From the NCBI GenBank assembly GCA_934446565.1, contig CAKSEO010000031.1, positions 1-26,707 of the forward strand: a stretch of 26,707 bases of DNA, given 5' to 3'. Positions 1 through 5,839 of this stretch are shown here, one piece after another. Source of the DNA: an uncultured Oscillospiraceae bacterium. GTDB taxonomy: Bacteria > Bacillota > Clostridia > Oscillospirales > Ruminococcaceae. Under the pieces are notes generated by a model. It did not search any database. It was given only the letters and a program-made list of their open reading frames with translations, and was not told the origin of the DNA. Position 1 is the stretch's first letter; each line of letters opens with the position of its first letter. The translations under genes and the position numbers were made by a program.

Positions 1-188
1 TCGTTATTCCGTGCTTCGCACGGAGTTACTGCGCGCCAGCGCGCAGAGTAGCCGCGCTCCGCGCGGAGGTTTCGCCTTACGGCGACGAGGGCGCTGCCCT
101 CGACCTGCAAGGGGGGCGCGCCCCCCTTGACTCCCAATTGGGGGTTGCAGTAAATTATACAGTTCCTGCAACGTTAAATTATAGTTTC
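1..188. repeat. Modular GC-rich hairpin repeat, copy A
   Basis: No gene is seen here. The stretch is a chain of short perfect or near-perfect inverted repeats with 2-5 base loops: 9-23, 29-46, 52-66, 72-85, 87-101 and 109-128 (the last is G6-CGCG-C6 flanked by AA/TT). It ends in an AT-rich tail with TTGCAG and AAATTATAGTTTC motifs at about 145-188. The same tail and modules recur at 19943-20127 in the same direction and at 19549-19670 inverted, so this is a dispersed intergenic repeat. Its left limit lies outside the window. It sits just beyond the 3' end of the minus-strand HMA gene, so it may also help end transcription; that is inference. Confidence 0.85.
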
Positions 189-199
189 AAATAGATAAT

Positions 200-222
200 C
201 CCGGGCACGCAACGTACCCGGG
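200..222 (-). terminator. Possible terminator of the Feo operon
   Basis: A 10-bp stem with a 3-base loop (CCCGGG core, one G-U pair when read on the minus strand) lies about 12 bases beyond the stop of the HMA-domain gene. The following minus-strand sequence is AT-rich but has no clean U run, so the call is tentative. Confidence 0.45.
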
Positions 223-233
223 ATAACTCCTTT

Positions 234-608
234 TCAATCATCGTCTGAAATACTATCTACTGTGTAATCAAGCCCCATCACTGTACTGCGTATCTGCAAC
301 TCCGGCAGAGGCTCTTTCGATAGAATATGCGCCGTGCCAGTTTTCCAATCTACATCAGCATACACACCATCCTGGCGGTTGAATGCCGTAGCTATCCGGC
401 TGGCACATTTGTCGCAATGCATTCCACTTATCTTCACCGTCCGTTTATGGGCATAACCGGAGGTGTCCTTTTGAATATTTTCCTTGATGTCTCCTCCGCC
501 TGCGCCACAGCATCCGCTTTTCGCGCGCTTTACTATGCTGAACACTGCTATCACACATATCACCACAAGCAAGACAATAATCAGTATCGTTGGCAGATTT
601 TCAGGCAT
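234..608 (-). CDS. Membrane-anchored HMA-domain (heavy-metal-associated) protein
   Basis: This is a 124-residue protein. Residues 5-27 form one hydrophobic segment that should anchor it in the membrane. A short Cys/Gly-rich stretch follows (SGCCGAGGG, 31-39), then an HMA ferredoxin-like fold from about residue 55 with the metal-binding motif GMHCDKC at 62-68. Proteins of this fold bind soft or transition metals through the two cysteines and hand them to transporters. It is the last gene of the feoB operon and its ATG overlaps the stop of the DtxR-like gene by 8 bases (ATGCCTGA), so translation is probably coupled. The link to iron or copper handling is inferred from context; the domain itself does not say which metal is bound. 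Confidence 0.85.
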   Translation of the reverse strand: MPENLPTILIIVLLVVICVIAVFSIVKRAKSGCCGAGGGDIKENIQKDTSGYAHKRTVKISGMHCDKCASRIATAFNRQDGVYADVDWKTGTAHILSKEPLPELQIRSTVMGLDYTVDSISDDD

Positions 609-978
609 TTACAGCATCTCCTAGCGCAAATCTCACGAACTTATCAAGGCTGTCCTCGGAAAGCTCCGCTACTATCTTCACGGCGTCACGGTCAGCTTTC
701 TGCTCGTCAATGCCGACCCGCTTGTGCAGAAAATCACAAAGCACCACGCAGCTTGTGAACAGCGATGATGCCGCTTTTATCCCAGAGTCCGTCAGGGAGA
801 TTTTCCCGTAAGGCTCCTTTAAAATATAACCGTCGTCGCTCAGACGCTGGGTCATTTTCACAGTGCTCGCCTTAGAAACTCCAATCAGCCGTGAAACGTC
901 AGACGAACTAACAACCGAGCCGTCCTGCCCAAGACGGTATATTGCGAATAGGTACTTTTTCTGTGCGTAAGTCAGCAT
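601..978 (-). CDS. DtxR/MntR-like transcriptional regulator
   Basis: This is a 125-residue protein with the N-terminal winged helix of the DtxR/MntR family: residues 4-60 include YLFAIYRLG, the helix-turn-helix VSRLIGVSKASTVKMTQRL and a wing ending in ISLTDSG. A shortened dimerisation domain follows, and there is no C-terminal SH3-like (FeoA-like) domain. Compared by eye with DtxR and MntR, positions that usually bind the metal have changed: the His of the xxRHxLLxxFL helix is Cys77, and the C-x-x-E-H ligands of the next helix fall on Val, Val and Ala (in DAVKIVAELS). Cys77 and Cys81 form a CxxxC pair. It lies 14 bases after the Cys-rich peptide gene and overlaps the HMA gene. It is the likely reader of the GTTAG-N6-CTAAC sites in this cluster, although that pairing is inference. 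Confidence 0.85.
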   Translation of the reverse strand: MLTYAQKKYLFAIYRLGQDGSVVSSSDVSRLIGVSKASTVKMTQRLSDDGYILKEPYGKISLTDSGIKAASSLFTSCVVLCDFLHKRVGIDEQKADRDAVKIVAELSEDSLDKFVRFALGDAVNA

Positions 979-992
979 TGTTTTTCCTCTCT

Positions 993-1193
993 TTACTTTT
1001 TATTGTGGGCGGAGCATTCATGGCAGCCAGCACAGTGCCCGCTGCACGCTCCGCAGGAACCGCAGTTCCCGCCGCAGGTGAATTTACCTGCTTTTCTGTC
1101 CCGAACAAGCTTTACCACGATAAGTACTGTCACTGCGAATACCACCGCACCTACCATCAGGCTGCCCCAGTTGTTCTGAAGAAATTCCAACAT
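993..1193 (-). CDS. FeoB-associated Cys-rich membrane protein
   Basis: This is a 66-residue protein with a single transmembrane segment (about residues 10-28), a short basic stretch (KLVRDRKAGK) and a cysteine-rich tail holding seven Cys and several His between residues 40 and 63. The layout matches the FeoB_associated family, small peptides encoded directly after feoB in many Firmicutes and thought to help FeoB-mediated ferrous iron uptake, perhaps in the place of FeoC. It begins 75 bases after the feoB stop and is followed 14 bases later by the DtxR-like gene. A GGGAGA ribosome binding site lies about 8 bases before the ATG. Its exact biochemical role is not known. Confidence 0.9.
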   Translation of the reverse strand: MLEFLQNNWGSLMVGAVVFAVTVLIVVKLVRDRKAGKFTCGGNCGSCGACSGHCAGCHECSAHNKK

Positions 1194-1212
1194 AATAAAA
1201 ACATCTCCCGAA

Positions 1213-1250
1213 AAGCAGCAGGCGGCTGAGTTCCCCCGACCGCCCGCTTT
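1213..1250 (-). terminator. Possible attenuating hairpin after feoB
   Basis: In the 75-base gap after feoB, the minus strand can form a GC-rich stem (GCGGGCGG paired with CCGCCTGC) followed by TGCTTTT. The U run is short and interrupted. It may lower read-through from feoB into the downstream accessory genes rather than end transcription completely. Confidence 0.4.
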
Positions 1251-1268
1251 GAATAAGTTTTCAGACTA

Positions 1269-3791
1269 TCAAACCTTTACGTTCTTGGTGAGCTTTGTAG
1301 CTTCCTTGTAGGGTCTGAACAGCATGTAAACAAGACCTGCAAGCAGTGCAACTGCAAATACAAGGCTTATGATGTTGCAAACAGCGCCAGCGCCTGCGGT
1401 CATCAGCGTACCAGTGAACAGGTTGCCGAGCTGGTTTACGATGAGGGCGATGACATACGCGAATCCGCACTCATAGCCTATCGCGAACCAGAACCACTTT
1501 GTGTTGTTCATCTCACGCTTGATAGCGCCCATTGCTGCGAAGCAGGGTGCGCACAGCAGGTTGAATATCAGGAACGACATACCGCTTACGCCGGTGAACG
1601 CTGCGCCCATAGCTGCGTATACCGACTGCTCTCCGCCGCCGTAGAGTACGCCGAGGGTACCAACGATGTTCTCCTTAGCGACAAGACCTGTAACCGCTGC
1701 AACGGTAGCCTGCCAGTTGCCCCAGCCAAGAGGAGCGAATATCCAGCAGATAGCGCTGCCGATAGTTGCGAGGATGGAGTACTGCATCTGGCTCTCGTCC
1801 AGCATCTGGAACGCGCCGTCAACAAATCCGAAGTAAGAGGTGAACCATACGAAGATGGTAGAAAGCGTGATGATGGTACCAGCCTTCTTGATGAAGGACC
1901 AGCCGCGCTCCCACATGGAGCGGAGTACGTTGCCGACTGTCGGCAGGTGGTAAGCAGGGAGCTCCATTACGAACGGAGCAGGATCGCCGGCGAACATCTT
2001 TGTTTTCTTGAGGATGATACCGGAAACGATGATAGCAGCGATACCGATGAAGTAAGCGCCGGTGGAGATCCACGGAGAACCGCCGAAGATAGCGCCCGCG
2101 ATCATCGCGATGAACGGAACCTTAGCGCCGCAGGGGATAAACGTTGTCGTCATGACGGTCATGCGGCGGTCGCGCTCGTTCTCAATGGTACGGGAAGCCA
2201 TGATACCAGGGATACCGCAGCCAGTACCGATGAGGATCGGGATGAAGGACTTACCGGAAAGGCCGAACTTTCTGAATACACGGTCGAGCACGAACGCAAC
2301 ACGCGCCATGTAACCGCAAGCCTCGAGGAACGCCAGGAAGATGAACAGTACCAGCATCTGGGGAACGAAGCCGAGTACCGCGCCAACGCCGGCTACGATA
2401 CCATCGAGTATCAGACCCTTGAGCCAGTCAACGCAGTTGACTGCGTCCAGACCGTTCTCTACAAGTACAGGGATACCGGGTACCCACGGACCATAGGAAG
2501 CGGGGTCAGGCTCATCGAAGCCGTTCTCAGTGAAGTAAGCTACTGCGTCATTGTATGTTGTGCCGAGGGTCTCTTCCTCGTCTGCGTCAGCAGGTATCTC
2601 GGAAGCGTAAACGGTGATCTCGCTTACTGCGAGGGTCTCCTCGTCCTCTACCTCGTAGGGAACGGATTCCTCAGCAGGAGTGAACGCGGTGATGTCAGCA
2701 AGCGCTGCGTCAGCGTCGAACTCCTCGTCCTCAAGGTCGGGAGCAACACCGAATGCGTCCAGCGCGCTCATTGCGTCGCCGTATTCCTCGGAAGCCTCGT
2801 CGTATGCGCCTCTGCCTATTCCGAGTGCGAACCAGCCGTCGCCGAACAGTCCGTCGTTAGCCCAGTCGGTAGCATTAGCGCCGACCGTTACCATGGATAC
2901 ATAGTAAACCAGCCACATTACGACCGCGAATATCGGCAGACCCAGCCAGCGGTTTGTAACTACCTTATCGATCTTATCCGATACTGTCAGACCGCCCTTG
3001 TTCTTTTTGGTCAGGCAGCCCTTGATGATGGTGGATATGTAAACGTAACGCTCGTTGGTGATGATGGATTCTGCGTCGTCGTCAAGCTCTGTTTCCGCAG
3101 CCTTGATATCGGTTTCGATGTGGTCGAGCTTTTCCTTCGGGATATTCATCATCGCGAGGACTTTCTCGTCACGCTCGAATATCTTGATAGCGTACCAGCG
3201 CTGCTGTCCCTCGGGGAGGTCGTGGAGGACTGCTTCCTCGATGTGTGCCAGAGCGTGCTCAACTACGCCGCTGAATGTGTGCTGGGGGATCATCTTGGTC
3301 TTGTCCTGCGCAGCCTTGATAGCCTTGTCGGCTGCCTCGGTGATACCAGTGCCTTTAAGAGCGGATATCTCGCAGACTTCGCAGCCGAGTTCCTTTGCGA
3401 GCTGCTCGATATTTATTTTGTCGCCGTTCTTCTTTACGACATCCATCATGTTGACCGCAGCGACTACCGGGATACCGAGCTCAACGAGCTGGGTGGTCAG
3501 GTAGAGGTTACGCTCAAGGTTGGTACCGTCGATGATGTTCAGTATCGCGTCAGGGCGTTCACCTACGAGGTAATTTCTCGCTACGACTTCCTCAAGGGTG
3601 TAGGGTGAAAGCGAATAAATACCCGGCAGGTCGGTGATGATGACGTCCTTGCGTCCTTTCAGCCTGCCCTCTTTCTTCTCGACCGTAACGCCCGGCCAGT
3701 TTCCGACGAACTGGTTGGAGCCGGTCAGCGCATTAAAGAGCGTTGTCTTGCCGCAGTTAGGGTTACCTGCGAGCGCTATCCTTATGTCCAT
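1269..3791 (-). CDS. feoB: Ferrous iron transport protein B
   Basis: This 840-residue inner-membrane Fe(II) transporter has an N-terminal GTPase domain. G-motifs are all present: GNPNCGKT at 9-16, DLPG at 54-57, NMMD at 114-117 and SALKGTG from 143. A helical GDI-like domain (about 170-275) leads to the first membrane helix (283-303). The polytopic part carries both Gate motifs: GTGCGIPG at 522-529 and PCGAKVP at 553-559, with Cys525 and Cys554. Unusually, about 115 residues (325-438) between the first and second membrane helices form a very acidic Asp/Glu/Ala-rich loop, which makes the protein longer than many FeoB. The ATG at 3791 has an AGGAGA site upstream. It follows feoA1 by 114 bases that hold two operator-like palindromes, so feoB may have its own regulated promoter. 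Confidence 0.97.
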   Translation of the reverse strand: MDIRIALAGNPNCGKTTLFNALTGSNQFVGNWPGVTVEKKEGRLKGRKDVIITDLPGIYSLSPYTLEEVVARNYLVGERPDAILNIIDGTNLERNLYLTTQLVELGIPVVAAVNMMDVVKKNGDKINIEQLAKELGCEVCEISALKGTGITEAADKAIKAAQDKTKMIPQHTFSGVVEHALAHIEEAVLHDLPEGQQRWYAIKIFERDEKVLAMMNIPKEKLDHIETDIKAAETELDDDAESIITNERYVYISTIIKGCLTKKNKGGLTVSDKIDKVVTNRWLGLPIFAVVMWLVYYVSMVTVGANATDWANDGLFGDGWFALGIGRGAYDEASEEYGDAMSALDAFGVAPDLEDEEFDADAALADITAFTPAEESVPYEVEDEETLAVSEITVYASEIPADADEEETLGTTYNDAVAYFTENGFDEPDPASYGPWVPGIPVLVENGLDAVNCVDWLKGLILDGIVAGVGAVLGFVPQMLVLFIFLAFLEACGYMARVAFVLDRVFRKFGLSGKSFIPILIGTGCGIPGIMASRTIENERDRRMTVMTTTFIPCGAKVPFIAMIAGAIFGGSPWISTGAYFIGIAAIIVSGIILKKTKMFAGDPAPFVMELPAYHLPTVGNVLRSMWERGWSFIKKAGTIITLSTIFVWFTSYFGFVDGAFQMLDESQMQYSILATIGSAICWIFAPLGWGNWQATVAAVTGLVAKENIVGTLGVLYGGGEQSVYAAMGAAFTGVSGMSFLIFNLLCAPCFAAMGAIKREMNNTKWFWFAIGYECGFAYVIALIVNQLGNLFTGTLMTAGAGAVCNIISLVFAVALLAGLVYMLFRPYKEATKLTKNVKV

Positions 3792-3830
3792 TTGTTTTCT
3801 CCTCTCAAATCTGCGCCGTATCTGCTATAA

Positions 3831-3846
3831 GTTAACCTGATCTAAC
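3831..3846. promoter_or_regulatory. DtxR-type operator-like palindrome in front of feoB (site 1)
   Basis: The sequence GTTAA-N6-CTAAC differs by one base from the GTTAG-N6-CTAAC site at 4425-4440. It lies 40 bases upstream of the feoB ATG within the feoA1-feoB gap. Regulation by the local DtxR-like protein is inferred. Confidence 0.55.
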
Positions 3847-3868
3847 AACCGTAGATAGCGCTAACTAT

Positions 3869-3884
3869 ATTAGACTATCCTAAC
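3869..3884. promoter_or_regulatory. DtxR-type operator-like palindrome in front of feoB (site 2)
   Basis: The sequence ATTAG-N6-CTAAC matches the same pattern with one change. An additional CTAAC half-site lies at 3861-3865. A weak minus-strand -10-like TAATAT overlaps this site, so it could block a promoter internal to the operon. Confidence 0.55.
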
Positions 3885-3905
3885 GCATTATCATAAAAAA
3901 GCAGG

Positions 3906-4124
3906 TCAGATCTCGACCATTTCAGCGTCAGCCTTACGGAGCGACAGCTCGTAGCCCCTGACTGTGACCTCGACCGGATCGCCCAGCGGAGCTACCTTGC
4001 GGATATAGATCTCGGTACCCTTTGTGATACCCATATCCATAATCCGGCGCTTGATCGCGCCCTCACCGGAGAGCTTCTTCACGGTGACAGTCTGTCCTAC
4101 CTTGGCATCTCTTAATGTAGCCAT
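3906..4124 (-). CDS. feoA: FeoA domain protein (first feoB-proximal copy)
   Basis: This 72-residue protein consists of one FeoA (SH3-like) domain: a basic N-terminal segment (AKVGQTVTVKKL), the family hallmark RRIMDMGITKGTEIYIRK and the closing ELSLRKADAEMVEI. FeoA is a small cytoplasmic protein that works with FeoB in Fe(II) uptake, probably by binding it and modulating its activity. An AAGGAGGAAGG ribosome binding site lies shortly before the ATG at 4124. It follows the second feoA-like gene by 43 bases and precedes feoB by 114 bases. The length is normal for the family. Confidence 0.95.
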   Translation of the reverse strand: MATLRDAKVGQTVTVKKLSGEGAIKRRIMDMGITKGTEIYIRKVAPLGDPVEVTVRGYELSLRKADAEMVEI

Positions 4125-4167
4125 GCAAACCTTCCTCCTTTTATAGTATACTCGTATGGTCTGAAAT

Positions 4168-4380
4168 TCAGACCATTATCTTCGCTGCCATCTCTTTAGA
4201 AACGGCAACGCGGGATTCCTTGACGTTAACGATAACGTTTCCTGATATCTCGCTTACGACAGTAACCAGACCGCCTGCGACAAAGCCCAGGCTTTCCAGG
4301 AACTTACGTGTTTCGGGGCTCCCGCCCACTTTCTTTATCATGTTTTCTTCGCCTACAGAGGCGAGAGTAAGTGGCATCAT
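4168..4380 (-). CDS. Second FeoA-family protein
   Basis: This is a 70-residue FeoA-fold protein with the pattern KKVGGSPETRKFLESLGFVAGG followed by VIVNVKESRVAVSKEMAAKIMV. It is divergent from the neighbouring FeoA, and its RKFLESLGF segment takes the place of RRIMDMGI. Two ATG codons lie side by side (4380 and 4377); an AGGAGGT site 7 bases ahead of the first supports 4380. It is the first gene behind the promoter at 4449-4477 and its operator. Tandem feoA genes are common in Clostridia; the two proteins may act as separate FeoB partners. Division of labour between them cannot be read from sequence. Confidence 0.92.
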   Translation of the reverse strand: MMPLTLASVGEENMIKKVGGSPETRKFLESLGFVAGGLVTVVSEISGNVIVNVKESRVAVSKEMAAKIMV

Positions 4381-4424
4381 TTGCGCTACCTCCTTTACCT
4401 TTGACTTGGAGTACTGCCCATTTC

Positions 4425-4440
4425 GTTAGAATGTTCTAAC
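4425..4440. promoter_or_regulatory. DtxR-type operator at the feoA2 transcription start
   Basis: A perfect inverted repeat, GTTAGAA-TG-TTCTAAC, lies directly downstream of the minus-strand -10 box at 4449-4454, so it should cover the transcription start. The TTAG/CTAA half-sites resemble those recognised by DtxR/IdeR/MntR regulators. A further CTAAC-GCA-GTTAG palindrome is at 4520-4532. Confidence 0.75.
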
Positions 4441-4448
4441 CGAGTTAT

Positions 4449-4477
4449 ATAATACTACTTTGCTCCGGATTTGTCAA
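4449..4477 (-). promoter_or_regulatory. Sigma-70/A promoter of the feoA2-feoA1-feoB operon
   Basis: On the minus strand, TTGACA (4472-4477) and TATTAT (4449-4454) are separated by 17 bases. The predicted start near 4442 falls at the edge of the 4425-4440 operator, which gives the layout of a repressed promoter. Confidence 0.75.
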
Positions 4478-4599
4478 GCCGTTTTGACTGGTGAAAAGGG
4501 ATTTCAGAGTTTTTTGTGACTAACGCAGTTAGATAAGGCAAACCTTGGAGTTAGTTTTGTGCAATTCATACAAAGACGCGGGCGGCTGGTTCCTGGCGA

Positions 4600-4881
4600 T
4601 CAGCGCGCATACTGCTCCAGCACTGTTTTCAGCGCGTTTACGCTGGCGTTGTGTATCCGCGCGACGGGTATGCCGTGCTTTTCGGATTTCTGGTTGACCA
4701 GCGTCACCATCTTGTGGGAACAGGTGTTCGTGAAAACCACCATCAGGTCAGGAGTGCCGAGTTTGGACGAGAGATCAGCGGGCATCTGAGTGAAGACCTT
4801 CGCCTTACAGCGGTAGCTTTCGCAGATGTCCTTGTACCGTGTCGCCATGCGGTCGTTGCCGCCGATTACTACTACGCTCAT
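4600..4881 (-). CDS. DUF2325 family protein
   Basis: This 93-residue protein matches the DUF2325 pattern: it opens with a Rossmann-like beta strand and turn (MSVVVIGGNDRM), continues with PDLMVVFTNTCSHKMV and ends with GIPVARIHNASVNALKTVLEQ. The conserved T-N-x-C-S-H motif (Cys and His adjacent to Ser) could bind a metal or cofactor, but the function is not known. An AAAGGA site lies upstream of the ATG at 4881. GTTAG-N6-CTAAC palindromes at 4896-4911 and 4983-4998 are the same type as in front of feoA2, and a strong minus-strand promoter (5002-5031) drives it. It therefore looks like a separately transcribed member of the Feo regulon. Confidence 0.85.
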   Translation of the reverse strand: MSVVVIGGNDRMATRYKDICESYRCKAKVFTQMPADLSSKLGTPDLMVVFTNTCSHKMVTLVNQKSEKHGIPVARIHNASVNALKTVLEQYAR

Positions 4882-4895
4882 TGTGTTTCCTTTCT

Positions 4896-4911
4896 GTTAG
4901 CCGTAACTAAC
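4896..4911. promoter_or_regulatory. DtxR-type operator upstream of the DUF2325 gene (proximal)
   Basis: The sequence GTTAG-CCGTAA-CTAAC is a perfect match to the GTTAG-N6-CTAAC pattern. It lies 14 bases in front of the DUF2325 ATG, in the 5' untranslated region. Confidence 0.65.
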
Positions 4912-4982
4912 CATACCATGAACTACTTTCCAACTTAACTGGTTCAACCTGGTCGGAAAGACTTGATGTCATTTTCAGCCGA

Positions 4983-4998
4983 GTTATTCTTAACTAAC
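4983..4998. promoter_or_regulatory. DtxR-type operator at the DUF2325 transcription start (distal)
   Basis: The sequence GTTAT-TCTTAA-CTAAC (one change from the pattern) lies 3 bases beyond the -10 box at 5002-5007. This is the same position relative to the promoter as the feoA2 operator. Confidence 0.6.
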
Positions 4999-5001
4999 TG
5001 A

Positions 5002-5031
5002 ATTGTACCATATAATACAGAGGTTTGTCAA
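5002..5031 (-). promoter_or_regulatory. Sigma-70/A promoter of the DUF2325 gene
   Basis: On the minus strand, TTGACA (5026-5031) and TACAAT (5002-5007) are separated by 18 bases. The predicted transcript has an untranslated leader of about 115 bases containing the proximal operator. Confidence 0.65.
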
Positions 5032-5092
5032 GGGGGAAAAGTACTTTTTCTTGGAATTTTGCGAAAATTGCGTGAAAATTTATTAAATTCGC

Positions 5093-5121
5093 TTGACAAG
5101 TTAATAACTCTGTGATAGAAT
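5093..5121 (+). promoter_or_regulatory. Sigma-70/A promoter of the RHH gene
   Basis: TTGACA (5093-5098) and TAGAAT (5116-5121) are separated by exactly 17 bases. The predicted start near 5128 lies only a few bases before the AAGGAGGTGG ribosome binding site at 5131-5140, so the leader is very short. Confidence 0.8.
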
Positions 5122-5136
5122 TATTAATGTAAGGAG

Positions 5137-5799
5137 GTGGAGATCACGGATAAGAGCATATACAGCCTGGTGCTATCGGACGACGTTATCGACGAGATCG
5201 ACATCATGGCAAGGAACGCGGGGATCAGCCGCTCCGCGATGGTAAATCAGATACTGGCTGAAAGAACGAGCTGCGTAACTCCCGAAATGCGCGTAAAGCA
5301 GATCACCAACGCGATACGCGAAGCGGTCGGCGGGGAATTCTGGCTGGCGCAGCAGCCATCTCCGGCGACAGTAGCCTGCCGCACCGCGCTGAAGTACCGC
5401 TACAAGCCGACGCTGCGCTATTCCGTGGAGCTTTTCGCAGTGGCGAGAAAGCGCACCGGCGAGCTCAAGGTTTCGGTAAGGAGCCAGAGCGACCAGCTCA
5501 ATGAGGATCTCAGCGGATTCTTCCACTGCTGGACGAAACTGGAGCAGAAGTACCTTACGGACAAGATAACCCACGACCTGACGTTCCGCATAGAGCCGGG
5601 CAAATTCACCCGGACGCTGGATCTCCCCCCGAAGGATGTATCCGATACGCGGCTGGGACAGGCGGTCGCGGATTATATGGAAATGCTCGACGAGGTAATG
5701 AAGCTGTACTTCTCCTACCTCCCGGACGGTGTGAGCGCCGCGAGGGCTGCGGAGCGCTGCTACACAAATCTGCTCCCGGAGCAGGAATTCATCATCTGA
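5137..5799 (+). CDS. Ribbon-helix-helix domain protein of unknown function
   Basis: The reading frame gives up to 220 residues. The N-terminus (about 5-45) has the ribbon-helix-helix pattern: strand IYSLVLSDDVI, helix DEIDIMARNAG, turn and helix SRSAMVNQILAERTS. RHH proteins are usually DNA-binding dimers. The remaining 170 residues are mixed alpha/beta with a basic face (RKRTGELKVSVRSQSDQLNEDLSG split over strands) and are not recognised. The start is uncertain: GTG at 5137 overlaps the ribosome binding site, and the codons at normal distance are ATC (5143) and ACG (5146). The gene has its own promoter and ends 40 bases before clpB, with no terminator between, so the two may share transcripts. 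A link to stress control is speculation. Confidence 0.8.
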   Translation: MEITDKSIYSLVLSDDVIDEIDIMARNAGISRSAMVNQILAERTSCVTPEMRVKQITNAIREAVGGEFWLAQQPSPATVACRTALKYRYKPTLRYSVELFAVARKRTGELKVSVRSQSDQLNEDLSGFFHCWTKLEQKYLTDKITHDLTFRIEPGKFTRTLDLPPKDVSDTRLGQAVADYMEMLDEVMKLYFSYLPDGVSAARAAERCYTNLLPEQEFII

Positions 5800-5839
5800 A
5801 TCACAAGGAACAATGTTTTAACACAAAGGAGGCATATAT

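Noticed and set aside
1..130. CRISPR-like array
   Set aside because: The units are different palindromes following each other without identical repeats or regular spacers, and no cas genes are nearby.
1947..3608. Very long plus-strand open frame opposite feoB
   Set aside because: It is antisense to a clear full-length FeoB, has no ribosome binding site or recognisable domain, and arises from codon bias of the true gene.
5800..5839. CIRCE or CtsR heat-shock operator before clpB
   Set aside because: Neither the TTAGCACTC-N9-GAGTGCTAA palindrome nor the heptad repeat of CtsR is present in this short gap.
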